From Rhodospirillaceae bacterium (lineage in GTDB: Bacteria > Pseudomonadota > Alphaproteobacteria > UBA7985): a stretch of DNA of 26,804 nucleotides. Below, one piece after another: positions 8,229 through 16,016 of the stretch. The notes under the pieces were generated by a model. It was given only the letters and a program-made list of their open reading frames with translations. It did not search any database and had not been told where the DNA came from. Made by a program: the position numbers and the translations under genes. Numbering within the stretch: position 1 is the first letter of the stretch; each line of letters starts with the position of its first letter. The DNA is taken from assembly GCA_002700865.1 (NCBI GenBank), contig PAFB01000004.1, positions 1-26,804 on the forward strand, read 5' to 3'.

Positions 8229-9317
8229 CTAGCTCCGCTGCCGCGAGATCCACTGCTGGATCAGGGATATGCTCAAAACGATAAGAAACATGACAATCGC
8301 CATTGCTGAGCCAAAGCCCAGCTGCTGCTGCACGGCCCCGCGGCGAACGATTTCATAAACAAGGGAGGTGGTGCTGTTCAGCGGTCCGCCATCGGTCATC
8401 ACAGCCACCTGAACAAACAGTGTAAAGGCCTGCATGGTGATGATGATCATGATCAGAATCGCCGTATTGCGCAGCCCTGGCCACGTGACAAAGCGAATGC
8501 GCTGCCAGCCGTTCGCGCCCTCCATTTTGGCGGCTTCGTACAGCGTAGCCGGGATGGTTTGCAGGCCTGCCAGCCAGATCACCATATGAAAACCGACACC
8601 CTGCCAGATCGACATAATGATAATGGCCCATAGCGCCGTGCTTCGTTGCCCCAACCAGTCAATCGGCTCGATTAGCCCGAATGTCATCCCGCCCAACAGG
8701 TTGTTCAGCAACCCGCTTTCCGCGTCGTAAACCAGCCGAAACAGGAAGGCGACCACGATCATGGAGATGACCACGGGCATGAAATAGATAGCCCTGAAAA
8801 TGTTGATTCCAGGTAGCTTTTGATTGATGAGCAGTGCCAGCCCCAAAGCTAGGAAAGACTGCAAAGGCGCCACCACTGCCACGAAGAACAGCGTGTTTTT
8901 CATGGCATGGACGAAAGAAGGCTCTCGCGCCAGAAAGACATTCTTGCGCTTCTCGCCGCGCAGAGCGTTGAACCGAAAAACTTCGGTTTTGCGGAAAAAC
9001 TGCGGATATTCTTCCTTGTTGCGCGTCCAATTTCGTGTGCGCGGATAGGTTGGCTGTCCGCCTTCATCGTAAATGATCTGCCCCGCCTCATCACGGATTG
9101 GATCGATGGTGAGGATGGCGACGTCAAACATGCGCTGGTAGTTGCTGAACCCGACAAATTCGGGCGGATTGGGTGAGATCAGGCGTGCGTTCGTCATCGA
9201 CAGCAAGAAACCCATCACAAACGGCAAGATCATAAAGACGGAAAACAGCAGCAAAATCGGGCCAGCAAAGATCCAGCCGGCAGTATTGTGACTACTGAGT
9301 AAGGATTTGCGTGCCAT
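8229..9317 (-). CDS. Carbohydrate ABC transporter permease (MalF/UgpA type)
   Basis: A 362-residue inner-membrane subunit that pairs with the MalG-type permease just downstream. The first helix is at about 13-40 (AGWIFAGPILLLF) and the remaining helices start at about 139. The EAA loop is at 259-280 (LYEAAKMEGANGWQ). Between helix 1 and helix 2 the periplasmic loop (about 41-138) is longer than in ordinary UgpA-like proteins; it holds a hydrophilic, charged insertion at roughly 68-130. E. coli MalF also carries a periplasmic domain at its N-terminal side, which contacts the binding protein, so a similar role is possible here. A good ribosome-binding site (AGGCGGA) precedes the ATG. The gene lies 106 nt after the binding-protein gene, across a hairpin. 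Confidence 0.92.
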   Translation of the reverse strand: MARKSLLSSHNTAGWIFAGPILLLFSVFMILPFVMGFLLSMTNARLISPNPPEFVGFSNYQRMFDVAILTIDPIRDEAGQIIYDEGGQPTYPRTRNWTRNKEEYPQFFRKTEVFRFNALRGEKRKNVFLAREPSFVHAMKNTLFFVAVVAPLQSFLALGLALLINQKLPGINIFRAIYFMPVVISMIVVAFLFRLVYDAESGLLNNLLGGMTFGLIEPIDWLGQRSTALWAIIIMSIWQGVGFHMVIWLAGLQTIPATLYEAAKMEGANGWQRIRFVTWPGLRNTAILIMIIITMQAFTLFVQVAVMTDGGPLNSTTSLVYEIVRRGAVQQQLGFGSAMAIVMFLIVLSISLIQQWISRQRS

Positions 9318-9351
9318 GAGATCCGCCTATTGCACGTGAATGAACCGTGCA

Positions 9352-9400
9352 CAAAAGAAAGGGCAGATCGACGCCGAGTACTCGACCCGATCCGCCCTTT
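9352..9400 (-). terminator. Intercistronic hairpin/attenuator after the binding-protein gene
   Basis: Arms at 9358-9370 and 9388-9400 pair at 12 of 13 positions (one A-C mismatch), and a perfect 10-bp palindrome, CGAGTACTCG (9375-9384), forms the tip. On the minus strand the stem is followed by TTTCTTTT. It lies between the binding-protein gene and the permease genes, where a partial terminator or RNA-stabilising hairpin usually makes the binding protein more abundant than the membrane subunits. Confidence 0.8.
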
Positions 9401-9423
9401 GGGAGTAACTTTCGGAAGAAAGC

Positions 9424-10686
9424 TTAGTTCATGCCATAGCCACTGTTGGCTTCGATGTCGCTGTCGATCGCATCAACAGCCTCGTCGAGGGCAGCCTGAA
9501 CATCACCGCCATCGGCGATCGCGCGGAAGGCCTTCTCGAATTCACCCGTTGCCACCAAGTAAGCTGGTGTTGGTGAACGCAGGACGCCTTGCTCGTTGGA
9601 CAGATCAAAGAAGATCTCCATAGCCCCGCCAGGTGCATAGTTTTCCGTCATCGCAGCAGCACCCGCCGTCGCCGGGATCAGGCCAATACCAGCCGTGAAG
9701 TCTGCGAGGTAACGGTCTTGCATGGCAAACTCGATGAAGGCCGAAGCACCTGCAACATTTTGGGACGAAGCGGAGACCCCAAACTGCCACGAAGCAGAAC
9801 CAATCTTGTTCCCGTTGCCAAAGTCAGGCGCAGGCAGGAACAGCATGTCGTCGCCAAAGGCTTCCACAGCCGGAAGAGCAGCCCAGTTGCCGTTCCACTG
9901 CATCGCGTACTTGCCATCAAGGAATCCGCGATCACGGTCAGCACCATCTTGGTTGGTACCGGGGATCATGCCGTTCTGGAAAAGGTTTTGGAAGTAGTCA
10001 CCAAAGGCAACAGCAGCGTCGCCGTTAAGCGCGCCTTCAGCATTCTGGTAACCTGCGGAACTGTCGATCAACTCACCACCAAAGGACTCCAGCAGCGGGC
10101 AAAACGCGTAGCAGTACCACTCACCGCCCCAGGCCATGCCGAGGTCAAAGGGGTAGTCGTAATCACCCGTTGCCGCCAGCGCGTCGATGGCGCCGGAGAA
10201 TTCGTCCTTGGACCATGGGGAGTCCAGCGTTGGGATACGGATACCTGCGCCTTCCAGAACCGACTTACGGGCAAAGACGGCAACCGCCGCATCCCACAGG
10301 CCGACGGAATACAGCTCGCCATTGTGGTAGCCCAGTGCGCCGGGCAGGAAGTTATCGACGGCACCGTCAGACAGCTCCAACGGCTGCATGTAACCGGCCC
10401 ATGCCCAGTTCGGCATGATTGGACCGTCAACGTCGATGATGTCGGGCAGACTGCCGGATACTGCTGCTGCGATAATGGAGTCGTTGTAGCTTTCTTGCGG
10501 GAAAGACTCGATTGCGACAGCGTAGTCGGACTGCGAGGCGTTAAAGTCGTCAATGATACTGTTCAGGATAGCCGCTTCAGTCTCGTTACCAGCACCGTGG
10601 TACCAAAGGCTGAGCTGAGTTTGGGCCGACGCGGTGCCGGCAACCATGACAGCGCTTGCTGCCATCATAAATTTCAGAGTGCGCAT
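9424..10686 (-). CDS. Periplasmic sugar-binding protein of an ABC importer (family 1)
   Basis: A 420-residue extracellular solute-binding protein, family 1, which captures sugar in the periplasm and delivers it to the two downstream permeases. The signal peptide has a basic start (MRTLK), a hydrophobic core and a cleavage site after ASA (about residue 21). The mature protein opens with LSLWYHGAGNETEAAILNS, the typical first strand and helix of this family. The protein is acidic and rich in aromatic residues likely to stack on sugars. The ribosome-binding site is strong (GGGAGGAAATC before ATG). It is the first structural gene after the LacI-type operators. The ligand is inferred from the GH32 enzyme in the operon to be a fructo-oligosaccharide or sucrose; xylo-oligosaccharides remain possible because the xylose genes follow. 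Confidence 0.93.
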   Translation of the reverse strand: MRTLKFMMAASAVMVAGTASAQTQLSLWYHGAGNETEAAILNSIIDDFNASQSDYAVAIESFPQESYNDSIIAAAVSGSLPDIIDVDGPIMPNWAWAGYMQPLELSDGAVDNFLPGALGYHNGELYSVGLWDAAVAVFARKSVLEGAGIRIPTLDSPWSKDEFSGAIDALAATGDYDYPFDLGMAWGGEWYCYAFCPLLESFGGELIDSSAGYQNAEGALNGDAAVAFGDYFQNLFQNGMIPGTNQDGADRDRGFLDGKYAMQWNGNWAALPAVEAFGDDMLFLPAPDFGNGNKIGSASWQFGVSASSQNVAGASAFIEFAMQDRYLADFTAGIGLIPATAGAAAMTENYAPGGAMEIFFDLSNEQGVLRSPTPAYLVATGEFEKAFRAIADGGDVQAALDEAVDAIDSDIEANSGYGMN

Positions 10687-10784
10687 GATTTCCTCCCAGA
10701 GTGTTCGCTTGCGCGGAAAAAAACGAAGCGGACCGTCGAACGCCGTGCCCCCTCTTCGCTCCTCCTAATTCAAACCTGATCATC

Positions 10785-10804
10785 AATTGACAGCGTTGTC
10801 AATT
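10785..10804. promoter_or_regulatory. LacI-family operator O1
   Basis: AATTGACAGCGTTGTCAATT is a 20-bp palindrome whose half-sites differ at one position, with a CG centre typical of LacI-family operators. It lies about 100 bp upstream of the binding-protein start and between the LacI-type gene and the operon, so autoregulated or operon repression is the obvious reading. TTGACA hexamers within the arms may double as a -35 element. Confidence 0.75.
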
Positions 10805-10810
10805 TTAATG

Positions 10811-10824
10811 TGACAACCTTGTCA
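10811..10824. promoter_or_regulatory. LacI-family operator O2
   Basis: TGACAACCTTGTCA has perfect 6-bp arms with a CC centre and shares the TGACA/TGTCA core of O1. The centres of the two sites are 23 bp apart, about two helical turns, so two dimers could bind on nearly the same face of the DNA. It precedes O1 in the direction of transcription of the sugar operon. Confidence 0.65.
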
Positions 10825-10857
10825 AATGGTCTGCGGTGCTTTCCATTGCTGTTTGAG

Positions 10858-11883
10858 TTAGAGCGTTGCGACTGATTTTCGGTGAACAGGCCAGCCGGGG
10901 ATCTGGATTTTCGCTGCTTGTCTGACGTGATTGTTTGCCCGCTTTTCGATCACGTCCTGCAGGACCGAAATAGCCTCGCGCCCCATGCCCAAATAGGGAA
11001 TGGCAATGGTTGTCAGACCCGGCGACAGCAACTCAGCGATAATGGTGAAATCATCGTAGCCAAGCAAACTGACATCCGCAGGCACATTCAACCCCAGACT
11101 TTGCAGAACCCCCAAGGCCCGGAGCGCAGTTTTGTCATTACCGCAAAAAAGCGCCGTGGGGGGCTCATCCGCGGCCATAATGGTTCGGACATGCTGGGCG
11201 AGGTCTTCGGCATAGGCCTCCTCCGCCTCATGCTTGAGGAAAACGCAGTGCGGCGGCGGCAAGCCCGCGCGCTCAAACGCCAGATTCAAGCCCTGCTGAC
11301 GCAAGCGAGAAGCGACAACGTCCTTTTGCAGATTGATGAAGGCAACATTCTTATGGCCCTTTTCCAGCAGCAGCTGACCGGCCAGATAGCCACCTTGCCG
11401 ATCGTCAGGGACCACAGAAGAAACCCGGCCTGCGAACTCAAAGCAATTCACCAGCACCAAAGGTTTTTCCAGCAGATGCTCCGGCACTTCGATTTCTCGA
11501 TGGGAATGTGTGGCATAGATCAGTCCATCGACCTGAGCGGAACGGATGAAGTCAAAGCTCGGTCCCTCAAAGGGCGATTTGTCCGGTTCTGAGGCCAAAA
11601 AGAACAGCGCCAGACCAGCCTCCGCCGCAGCCTCTGCCACGCCTTTGGCGATATCGATGGATTCAGGTGAGGTCACGACACTGTCCGTGAGAAAGGCAAT
11701 GGTCTTGCTCTGCCCTGATTTCATGGCACGCGCGAAATGGGACGGGACGTAGTCGAGCGCTGCTATGGCGGATTCAACCGCAGCCTTGGTTTTGGGCCGG
11801 ACGTTAGGCTCTCCGTTGATCACTCGGCTGACGGTCTTAATGCTGACGCCAGCACGCAGCGCAACATCGTGAATAGTGGTCAC
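10858..11883 (-). CDS. LacI-family transcriptional regulator
   Basis: A 341-residue regulator with an N-terminal LacI helix-turn-helix (TTIHDVALRAGVSIKTVSRV, residues 2-21), the hinge helix at about 45-56, and a C-terminal periplasmic-binding-protein-like sugar-sensing domain. I chose the GTG at 11883 because GGAGGT stands 5 nt before it and LacI proteins normally begin MTTI-DVA; a TTG four codons upstream is the alternative. It is on the same strand as the sugar operon and immediately upstream of it, with two palindromic operators in the 171-nt gap. The likely inducer is the sugar taken up by that operon or a breakdown product; nothing in the sequence fixes which. It may also control the xylose genes. 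Confidence 0.92.
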   Translation of the reverse strand: MTTIHDVALRAGVSIKTVSRVINGEPNVRPKTKAAVESAIAALDYVPSHFARAMKSGQSKTIAFLTDSVVTSPESIDIAKGVAEAAAEAGLALFFLASEPDKSPFEGPSFDFIRSAQVDGLIYATHSHREIEVPEHLLEKPLVLVNCFEFAGRVSSVVPDDRQGGYLAGQLLLEKGHKNVAFINLQKDVVASRLRQQGLNLAFERAGLPPPHCVFLKHEAEEAYAEDLAQHVRTIMAADEPPTALFCGNDKTALRALGVLQSLGLNVPADVSLLGYDDFTIIAELLSPGLTTIAIPYLGMGREAISVLQDVIEKRANNHVRQAAKIQIPGWPVHRKSVATL

Positions 11884-12154
11884 ACCGACCTCCAAAGCTG
11901 AATCAGTCTAAGGCGCACATTCTCGAAAGCGACGAGTTTTGTCAAAAATCGAACATCTCCTGCTGCGTTTTAGCGCTGCCTTGAAGATGGGAAAGGCGCG
12001 TCGCCGCGGCGTTGGATTTCAACGGGTGAGCCCAGTCTGGTTCATAAAATGAGTATTATTGCGCGGGAGTTTTTCCTTGATACATACTCGCAATGCTCGG
12101 CCCGTACCACGTCCACTGAGTGCTTTCGTAAAACCCACGATAACAAGGGCATCC

Positions 12155-12961
12155 ATGTCCATCACTCATTCAGCTATGGCAGAAACGACCAACCCAAGTC
12201 AGGCGACCATGAAGTTCGCCATTGTCTATATTCCCGGCGCTCTGATGCTTGGGCGGAGCATGAACAAAATCAGGGCTTTTCTGAAACACGCACTCACGCC
12301 CCACGATATCGAATCTATGACGTGGCAGTACAACCCTTATGAGCAAAAAGAGAGCGCTCTCGACAGTCTGCTCACGCAGATTTCCAAGATTCCAGACCTC
12401 GATGAGCGGCGGCTCGTCCTCGTGGGTGAGAGCTACGGACTGGACATTGCGATAGAGTTTCGGCAGCGGCACGATCTCGACGCGCTCGTCATCGGTTCAT
12501 CGCCCAGCGCAACTCTTTTGCAGCCCACCGTTGAGCTGCGCCGCAAGAACACCGCGCTTGACCGGCGTCATTACCAAGACCTGTTCAACAACGACGTGGG
12601 CGAAGCACTGGCCCGTAACTGGTTCAAATGGCACGATCAGGAATACATCAATCCCGCATCCTATGCTGCGGTTGGGAAAGTGATCATCTTTACTGGCGTG
12701 GCAATCGACAACCCCAACCCCAAAAACCAAACCCGCCTGAACAAGGACCACCTTGAGTTTCTGCACAGTCACCCGCGGATCATGTCCATCAACCTCGACG
12801 GCCAGGGGCATCGCGTGATGCTTACCGCGGCGGCCTTTATCGCCTTTACCTGCCGCACCTACATCATGCACCCCAACTTAAGGCCGAGCGGGCACCTAAA
12901 GTTGCCCAACATCGACGACCCAAAGATTTACCACCCCATGGATGGAAAAATCGTTCTCTGA
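12155..12961 (+). CDS. Alpha/beta-hydrolase-fold protein, possible thioesterase
   Basis: A 268-residue protein that I cannot match to a named family, but the alpha/beta-hydrolase features are plain. There is a first core strand with an oxyanion-type turn (IVYIPGA, 23-29), a nucleophile elbow VGESYG with Ser93, and a C-terminal GQGHR with candidate catalytic His219. The acid residue is not obvious. No signal peptide or membrane segment is seen. I chose the ATG at 12155, preceded by AAGGG, over an upstream TTG at 12059; ATG codons at 12176 and 12209 are alternatives. It converges on the acyl carrier protein gene with a 5-nt gap, so it is on a different transcript from the ligase-P450-carrier cassette. 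Release of the finished acyl chain from the carrier protein is an attractive but unproven role. Confidence 0.75.
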   Translation: MSITHSAMAETTNPSQATMKFAIVYIPGALMLGRSMNKIRAFLKHALTPHDIESMTWQYNPYEQKESALDSLLTQISKIPDLDERRLVLVGESYGLDIAIEFRQRHDLDALVIGSSPSATLLQPTVELRRKNTALDRRHYQDLFNNDVGEALARNWFKWHDQEYINPASYAAVGKVIIFTGVAIDNPNPKNQTRLNKDHLEFLHSHPRIMSINLDGQGHRVMLTAAAFIAFTCRTYIMHPNLRPSGHLKLPNIDDPKIYHPMDGKIVL

Positions 12962-12966
12962 GGGTG

Positions 12967-13209
12967 TTACGTTTCCATCTGGGCGAGCACCGCAAGGATG
13001 CCGTCGCGCAGATTGTCCTCTGACATGAAATGTTCAACCTCGATTTTGACATTGAACCGCTTTTCGATCTCAAAGGACATCGACAGCATTTCAAGTGAGT
13101 CTATGCCCAATTCGTCAAAAGACTGCAGCAAGTCAGCCTCCGTGACGTCGCGTTCGAGGTACTTTCCCAGCAGTTCCAGAGCAATCTGGTTGGCTTCTTG
13201 AATATCCAT
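12967..13209 (-). CDS. Free-standing acyl carrier protein
   Basis: An 80-residue carrier protein with the phosphopantetheine attachment motif LGIDSLEML; Ser38 would carry the arm. The four-helix pattern and acidic helix II (SLEMLSMSFEIEKRF) fit the ACP family. It holds an acyl group as a thioester for the neighbouring enzymes. The ATG at 13209, 4 nt past the P450 stop codon, fits the family start; a TTG at 13224 would add five residues and overlap the P450 gene. It is the last gene of the ligase-P450-ACP unit. It is separate from the housekeeping fatty-acid synthesis genes, none of which is nearby, so it is probably a dedicated carrier. It needs a phosphopantetheinyl transferase encoded elsewhere. 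Confidence 0.92.
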   Translation of the reverse strand: MDIQEANQIALELLGKYLERDVTEADLLQSFDELGIDSLEMLSMSFEIEKRFNVKIEVEHFMSEDNLRDGILAVLAQMET

Positions 13210-13213
13210 TACG

Positions 13214-14401
13214 TTAAATCTCAACTTTCATTGTCATGCGGTCCACGCTTTGCGTATTGCGGCCCGTCCCCATCGTAACCTCCCCGAACCGGTGGATGGC
13301 CCGAAGCTGGGAGATCTTTTGAAACGACACTCTTAAAGCCTCGAGTGCGAGGTTGCGGCCAATGCACGTGTGGATGCCGCTGCCGAAAACAAAGCCGTCA
13401 TTTTCCTTGCTCGCCTCGGTTAGCTGATGCGGGCAACCATAGACAGCGGGATCTGTATTCACAGCCCGGATCACGACCAGCACGCGCTCCCCCGCCGCGA
13501 TCGCTTGGTCGCCGACCTTTCGCGGCTCACTCGCCTCGCGCTCGATGATATTGACCGGTGACGTTAGCCGCAGAAGTTCCCGGGCCTTGGTATCCAGAGA
13601 TGCCAGTTGGTCGCCGTCGATCCTGTCGCCAAACTGCTCAAAGGCCTCATGCAGCGACAGCGATATGGCGCCTGCAATCGTATCCCGTCCAATGATCATC
13701 ACCGCCATCATTGCGAAAATCCGGTTGTTGAAGGTGTCTTCGAGGTCAGCATCCACCAGATACCGACCAACACGCTCATGAAAGGCGCGAATATCTTCGT
13801 TTTCGTTAACGAGTTTCTTCATCTCAGCAAAAGCAACCCGGAGTCTCAGCTCCGTATTAACGAACTCCGAAACCGAATTGTTGTAGTTCAGATTTTCGGA
13901 GGTCAGCATTGGGTTAATGATCTCAACACTGGACGCCGGCATGCCGATGACTTTGGAAAGCGTCGCCATGTGCAAGCGGTAGGAGAATTCCTCGGCAAAA
14001 TCGCCCGAGCCATTCTTCAACAAATCATGGATCAGATCATCAACGACTTCCGGCAGCAGCTGATAGTACCTTGGCTGAATCTCAACCAGAATTTTGGTCA
14101 ACACTTCCCGGATGCTCTTATGGTAAATGCCGTTGTGCAGGAAAGGGATGAACATAGACAGGGCCTGCAGTTGGCCTAGGTCCTCACCAGTGATTTTCTC
14201 CAGACTACCAACGCTATTCGAGTATGGAGGTAAGTGGAATTTATCATCACGCAAAACATCAAGCGCGAGCTTCTGTTCCACAATCAGCCAGCGTTGATTG
14301 AGGTTGGACCAGAATATACTTCCATACTGACGGAGCCGTTCAACTTCCTGCTTTGGATGGTATCGCATTTGGTGTCGGTCGATGCCAATTTTAGCTGTCA
14401 T
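13214..14401 (-). CDS. Cytochrome P450, likely acting on a carrier-bound acyl chain
   Basis: A 395-residue soluble bacterial cytochrome P450. The haem-binding loop FGSGIHTCIG (339-348) carries ligand Cys346. The K-helix ExxR is Glu275-Arg278 (ELLRLTSP), the I-helix oxygen-activation motif is GRDT (238-241), and the C-helix has HKSIR (94-98). There is no membrane anchor. It would use electrons from a ferredoxin and reductase, which are not encoded here, to hydroxylate or cleave its substrate. The gene overlaps the upstream acyl-AMP ligase by 11 nt and is followed by the ACP gene after a 4-nt gap, so the three are translationally coupled. P450s genetically linked to carrier proteins, such as BioI and those of non-ribosomal peptide pathways, oxidise tethered substrates, and I infer the same here. 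The I-helix motif lacks the second Thr often present. Confidence 0.92.
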   Translation of the reverse strand: MTAKIGIDRHQMRYHPKQEVERLRQYGSIFWSNLNQRWLIVEQKLALDVLRDDKFHLPPYSNSVGSLEKITGEDLGQLQALSMFIPFLHNGIYHKSIREVLTKILVEIQPRYYQLLPEVVDDLIHDLLKNGSGDFAEEFSYRLHMATLSKVIGMPASSVEIINPMLTSENLNYNNSVSEFVNTELRLRVAFAEMKKLVNENEDIRAFHERVGRYLVDADLEDTFNNRIFAMMAVMIIGRDTIAGAISLSLHEAFEQFGDRIDGDQLASLDTKARELLRLTSPVNIIEREASEPRKVGDQAIAAGERVLVVIRAVNTDPAVYGCPHQLTEASKENDGFVFGSGIHTCIGRNLALEALRVSFQKISQLRAIHRFGEVTMGTGRNTQSVDRMTMKVEI

Positions 14402-16016
14402 GGTGCGTACCCTTTAGGATAAAGCGGTTGAATGTTCCGTCGATGTAAAGGTCTTTGACCTGGCGCCTGATGACCTTGCCGCTCGAGGTTCGGGGAAGAC
14501 TGCGGGTTTTGAGGAAGAGGATGTCTTGTGCCTTCAAACCAAACCCCTGACTCAGGGCTTGATTGAGGTCCTTTTTCTCAATGCGATCGACGGTTCCAGC
14601 GACTTCAATGAACAGATAAAGCGCGTCTGTCCCCTGCTCTGGGTTGTCCAGAGACAGTGCCGCAATCCCTGTAATCACGCCGGGAGGCTGAGTGTTGAGA
14701 ATGGCGGTTTCGATATCTTCGGCGAAGAAGTTTGCCCCGCGTATGATCAGCAAATTGCTTTCTCGCCCGACAACATAAATCGCGCCTTCGTCTTGAAAGC
14801 CTACGTCGCCTGTTTTGACCGGCTGTTTCACCAACGCCACCCGCCAATTCGCCCCCTGCGGCACAACAGTGCCGACGGCCTCACCGGTGATCCAGATGTT
14901 GCCAAGATCACCCGCCTCTAGTGCTTGGTCGCTTTCAGGATCGCGGATTTCAACTTGAACCTCGTCAACCGGCTGGCCCAAGCAGGTGATTTCTTCCGAC
15001 GAATGCCGCTGCGAAAACGGCTGTTTGTCGCCGTCACCGGAGAAGCGGGACACCAGCAAGGTAGCCTCGGCCATGCCGTAGGACGGCTTCACCGCTGCTC
15101 GGGGCAGCCCAAGCCCGGGCCCCGCTGCGTAGAGCCGGCGCAGCGTGGCCGGTCTGACTGGCTCACCGCCGATAATCAGGCTGGCCATCGAAGACAGGTC
15201 GATCCCGTCTGCATCAGATGGTTCCAGTCGTGACAGTACATACTCGTAGGCAAAGTTTGGTGCGGCAGTGATGTCAGCCTTCCATTGCGTCGCGAGTTCG
15301 AACCACAGGCTGGGCCGCTGAATAAACACGCTTGGTCGCATGATCACGGATGTTCCACCCGTCCAAAGCGGCATGACCACAGAACCGATGAGCCCCATGT
15401 CGTGGTAAAGTGGCAACCAGTGAATGCCCACGGTTTCGGTGCTCAAGCCATAGGCCTTCGCAATCGCCTTACATCCGCCCCGAACCTCAGCAGGCCCGAG
15501 CAAAACCGGCTTGGGGTTGGTGGTAGAGCCGGAGGTGTATTGCAGCAGCGAGCCACTAATTTTTGGCGATGATCCACCGCTAAAGCGAGCCTCGCGCGCA
15601 GAGTCCACGTTCACAAACTCAGCATTGGGCGCCAGTTCCAGCAACCGAGAATGCGCGGCCCCGGCTGTCATATCATGCAACACAATGTCCGGCGCGGTGC
15701 GGTTGTAAATGTGGGTATTCCGGTCATTCAGATTGCGGCGAAAAGTGTTGGTCGTCGGGATTGCCGTGGCCCCGGTCAACCACGTAGCAAGCAGGGCTGT
15801 CGCAAAGTTTAGTTCGTCGTTGCAGGTAATAATCACGCCGGTTTGCTGAGGCTCGCCCGTCGGATTGATCTGCCCCGCGATGCGCTGCGCCGTTTCAAAG
15901 ACGTCGCGCCAGGTCATGGTCACAGGTTCTTCATCGTGGCGCTTATAGACGACGTAAGCAGGCTTAGCCGACTCTTGCAGGCCTAAAGCACCGAAACCAG
16001 ACCCTTCAGCGTTCAT
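14391..16016 (-). CDS. Fatty-acyl-AMP ligase (FAAL-like) of the ANL superfamily
   Basis: A 541-residue adenylate-forming enzyme that should activate a carboxylic acid with ATP and pass it to the nearby carrier protein. Motifs in order: ATP-binding loop YTSGSTTNPKP (160-170); WLPLYHDMGLIG (200-211), a hallmark of the fatty-acyl-AMP ligase branch; SYGMAEA (312-318); KTGDVGF (401-407); and the C-terminal catalytic Lys514 in SSGKVIRR. The ATP loop departs from the usual STGxPKG (Thr for Gly and Pro for Gly), and the hinge reads GRESNLLIIRG instead of GRxKDLIIIRG. I prefer the ATG at 16016, with GGGG just upstream, to a TTG at 16034. It is the first gene of the ligase-P450-ACP unit. Chain length cannot be read from the sequence, and aryl acids are a less likely alternative. 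Confidence 0.9.
   Translation of the reverse strand: MNAEGSGFGALGLQESAKPAYVVYKRHDEEPVTMTWRDVFETAQRIAGQINPTGEPQQTGVIITCNDELNFATALLATWLTGATAIPTTNTFRRNLNDRNTHIYNRTAPDIVLHDMTAGAAHSRLLELAPNAEFVNVDSAREARFSGGSSPKISGSLLQYTSGSTTNPKPVLLGPAEVRGGCKAIAKAYGLSTETVGIHWLPLYHDMGLIGSVVMPLWTGGTSVIMRPSVFIQRPSLWFELATQWKADITAAPNFAYEYVLSRLEPSDADGIDLSSMASLIIGGEPVRPATLRRLYAAGPGLGLPRAAVKPSYGMAEATLLVSRFSGDGDKQPFSQRHSSEEITCLGQPVDEVQVEIRDPESDQALEAGDLGNIWITGEAVGTVVPQGANWRVALVKQPVKTGDVGFQDEGAIYVVGRESNLLIIRGANFFAEDIETAILNTQPPGVITGIAALSLDNPEQGTDALYLFIEVAGTVDRIEKKDLNQALSQGFGLKAQDILFLKTRSLPRTSSGKVIRRQVKDLYIDGTFNRFILKGTHHDS

Noticed and set aside
9589..10779. Long 396-codon plus-strand open frame opposite the first binding-protein gene
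   Set aside because: It is the antisense shadow of a gene with a signal peptide and family motifs; the antisense product shows no domain or hydrophobic pattern.
12049..12342. Alternative 97-codon frame overlapping the start of the alpha/beta hydrolase
   Set aside because: It is out of frame with the hydrolase motifs, and its product is rich in His, Arg and Ser without any pattern.
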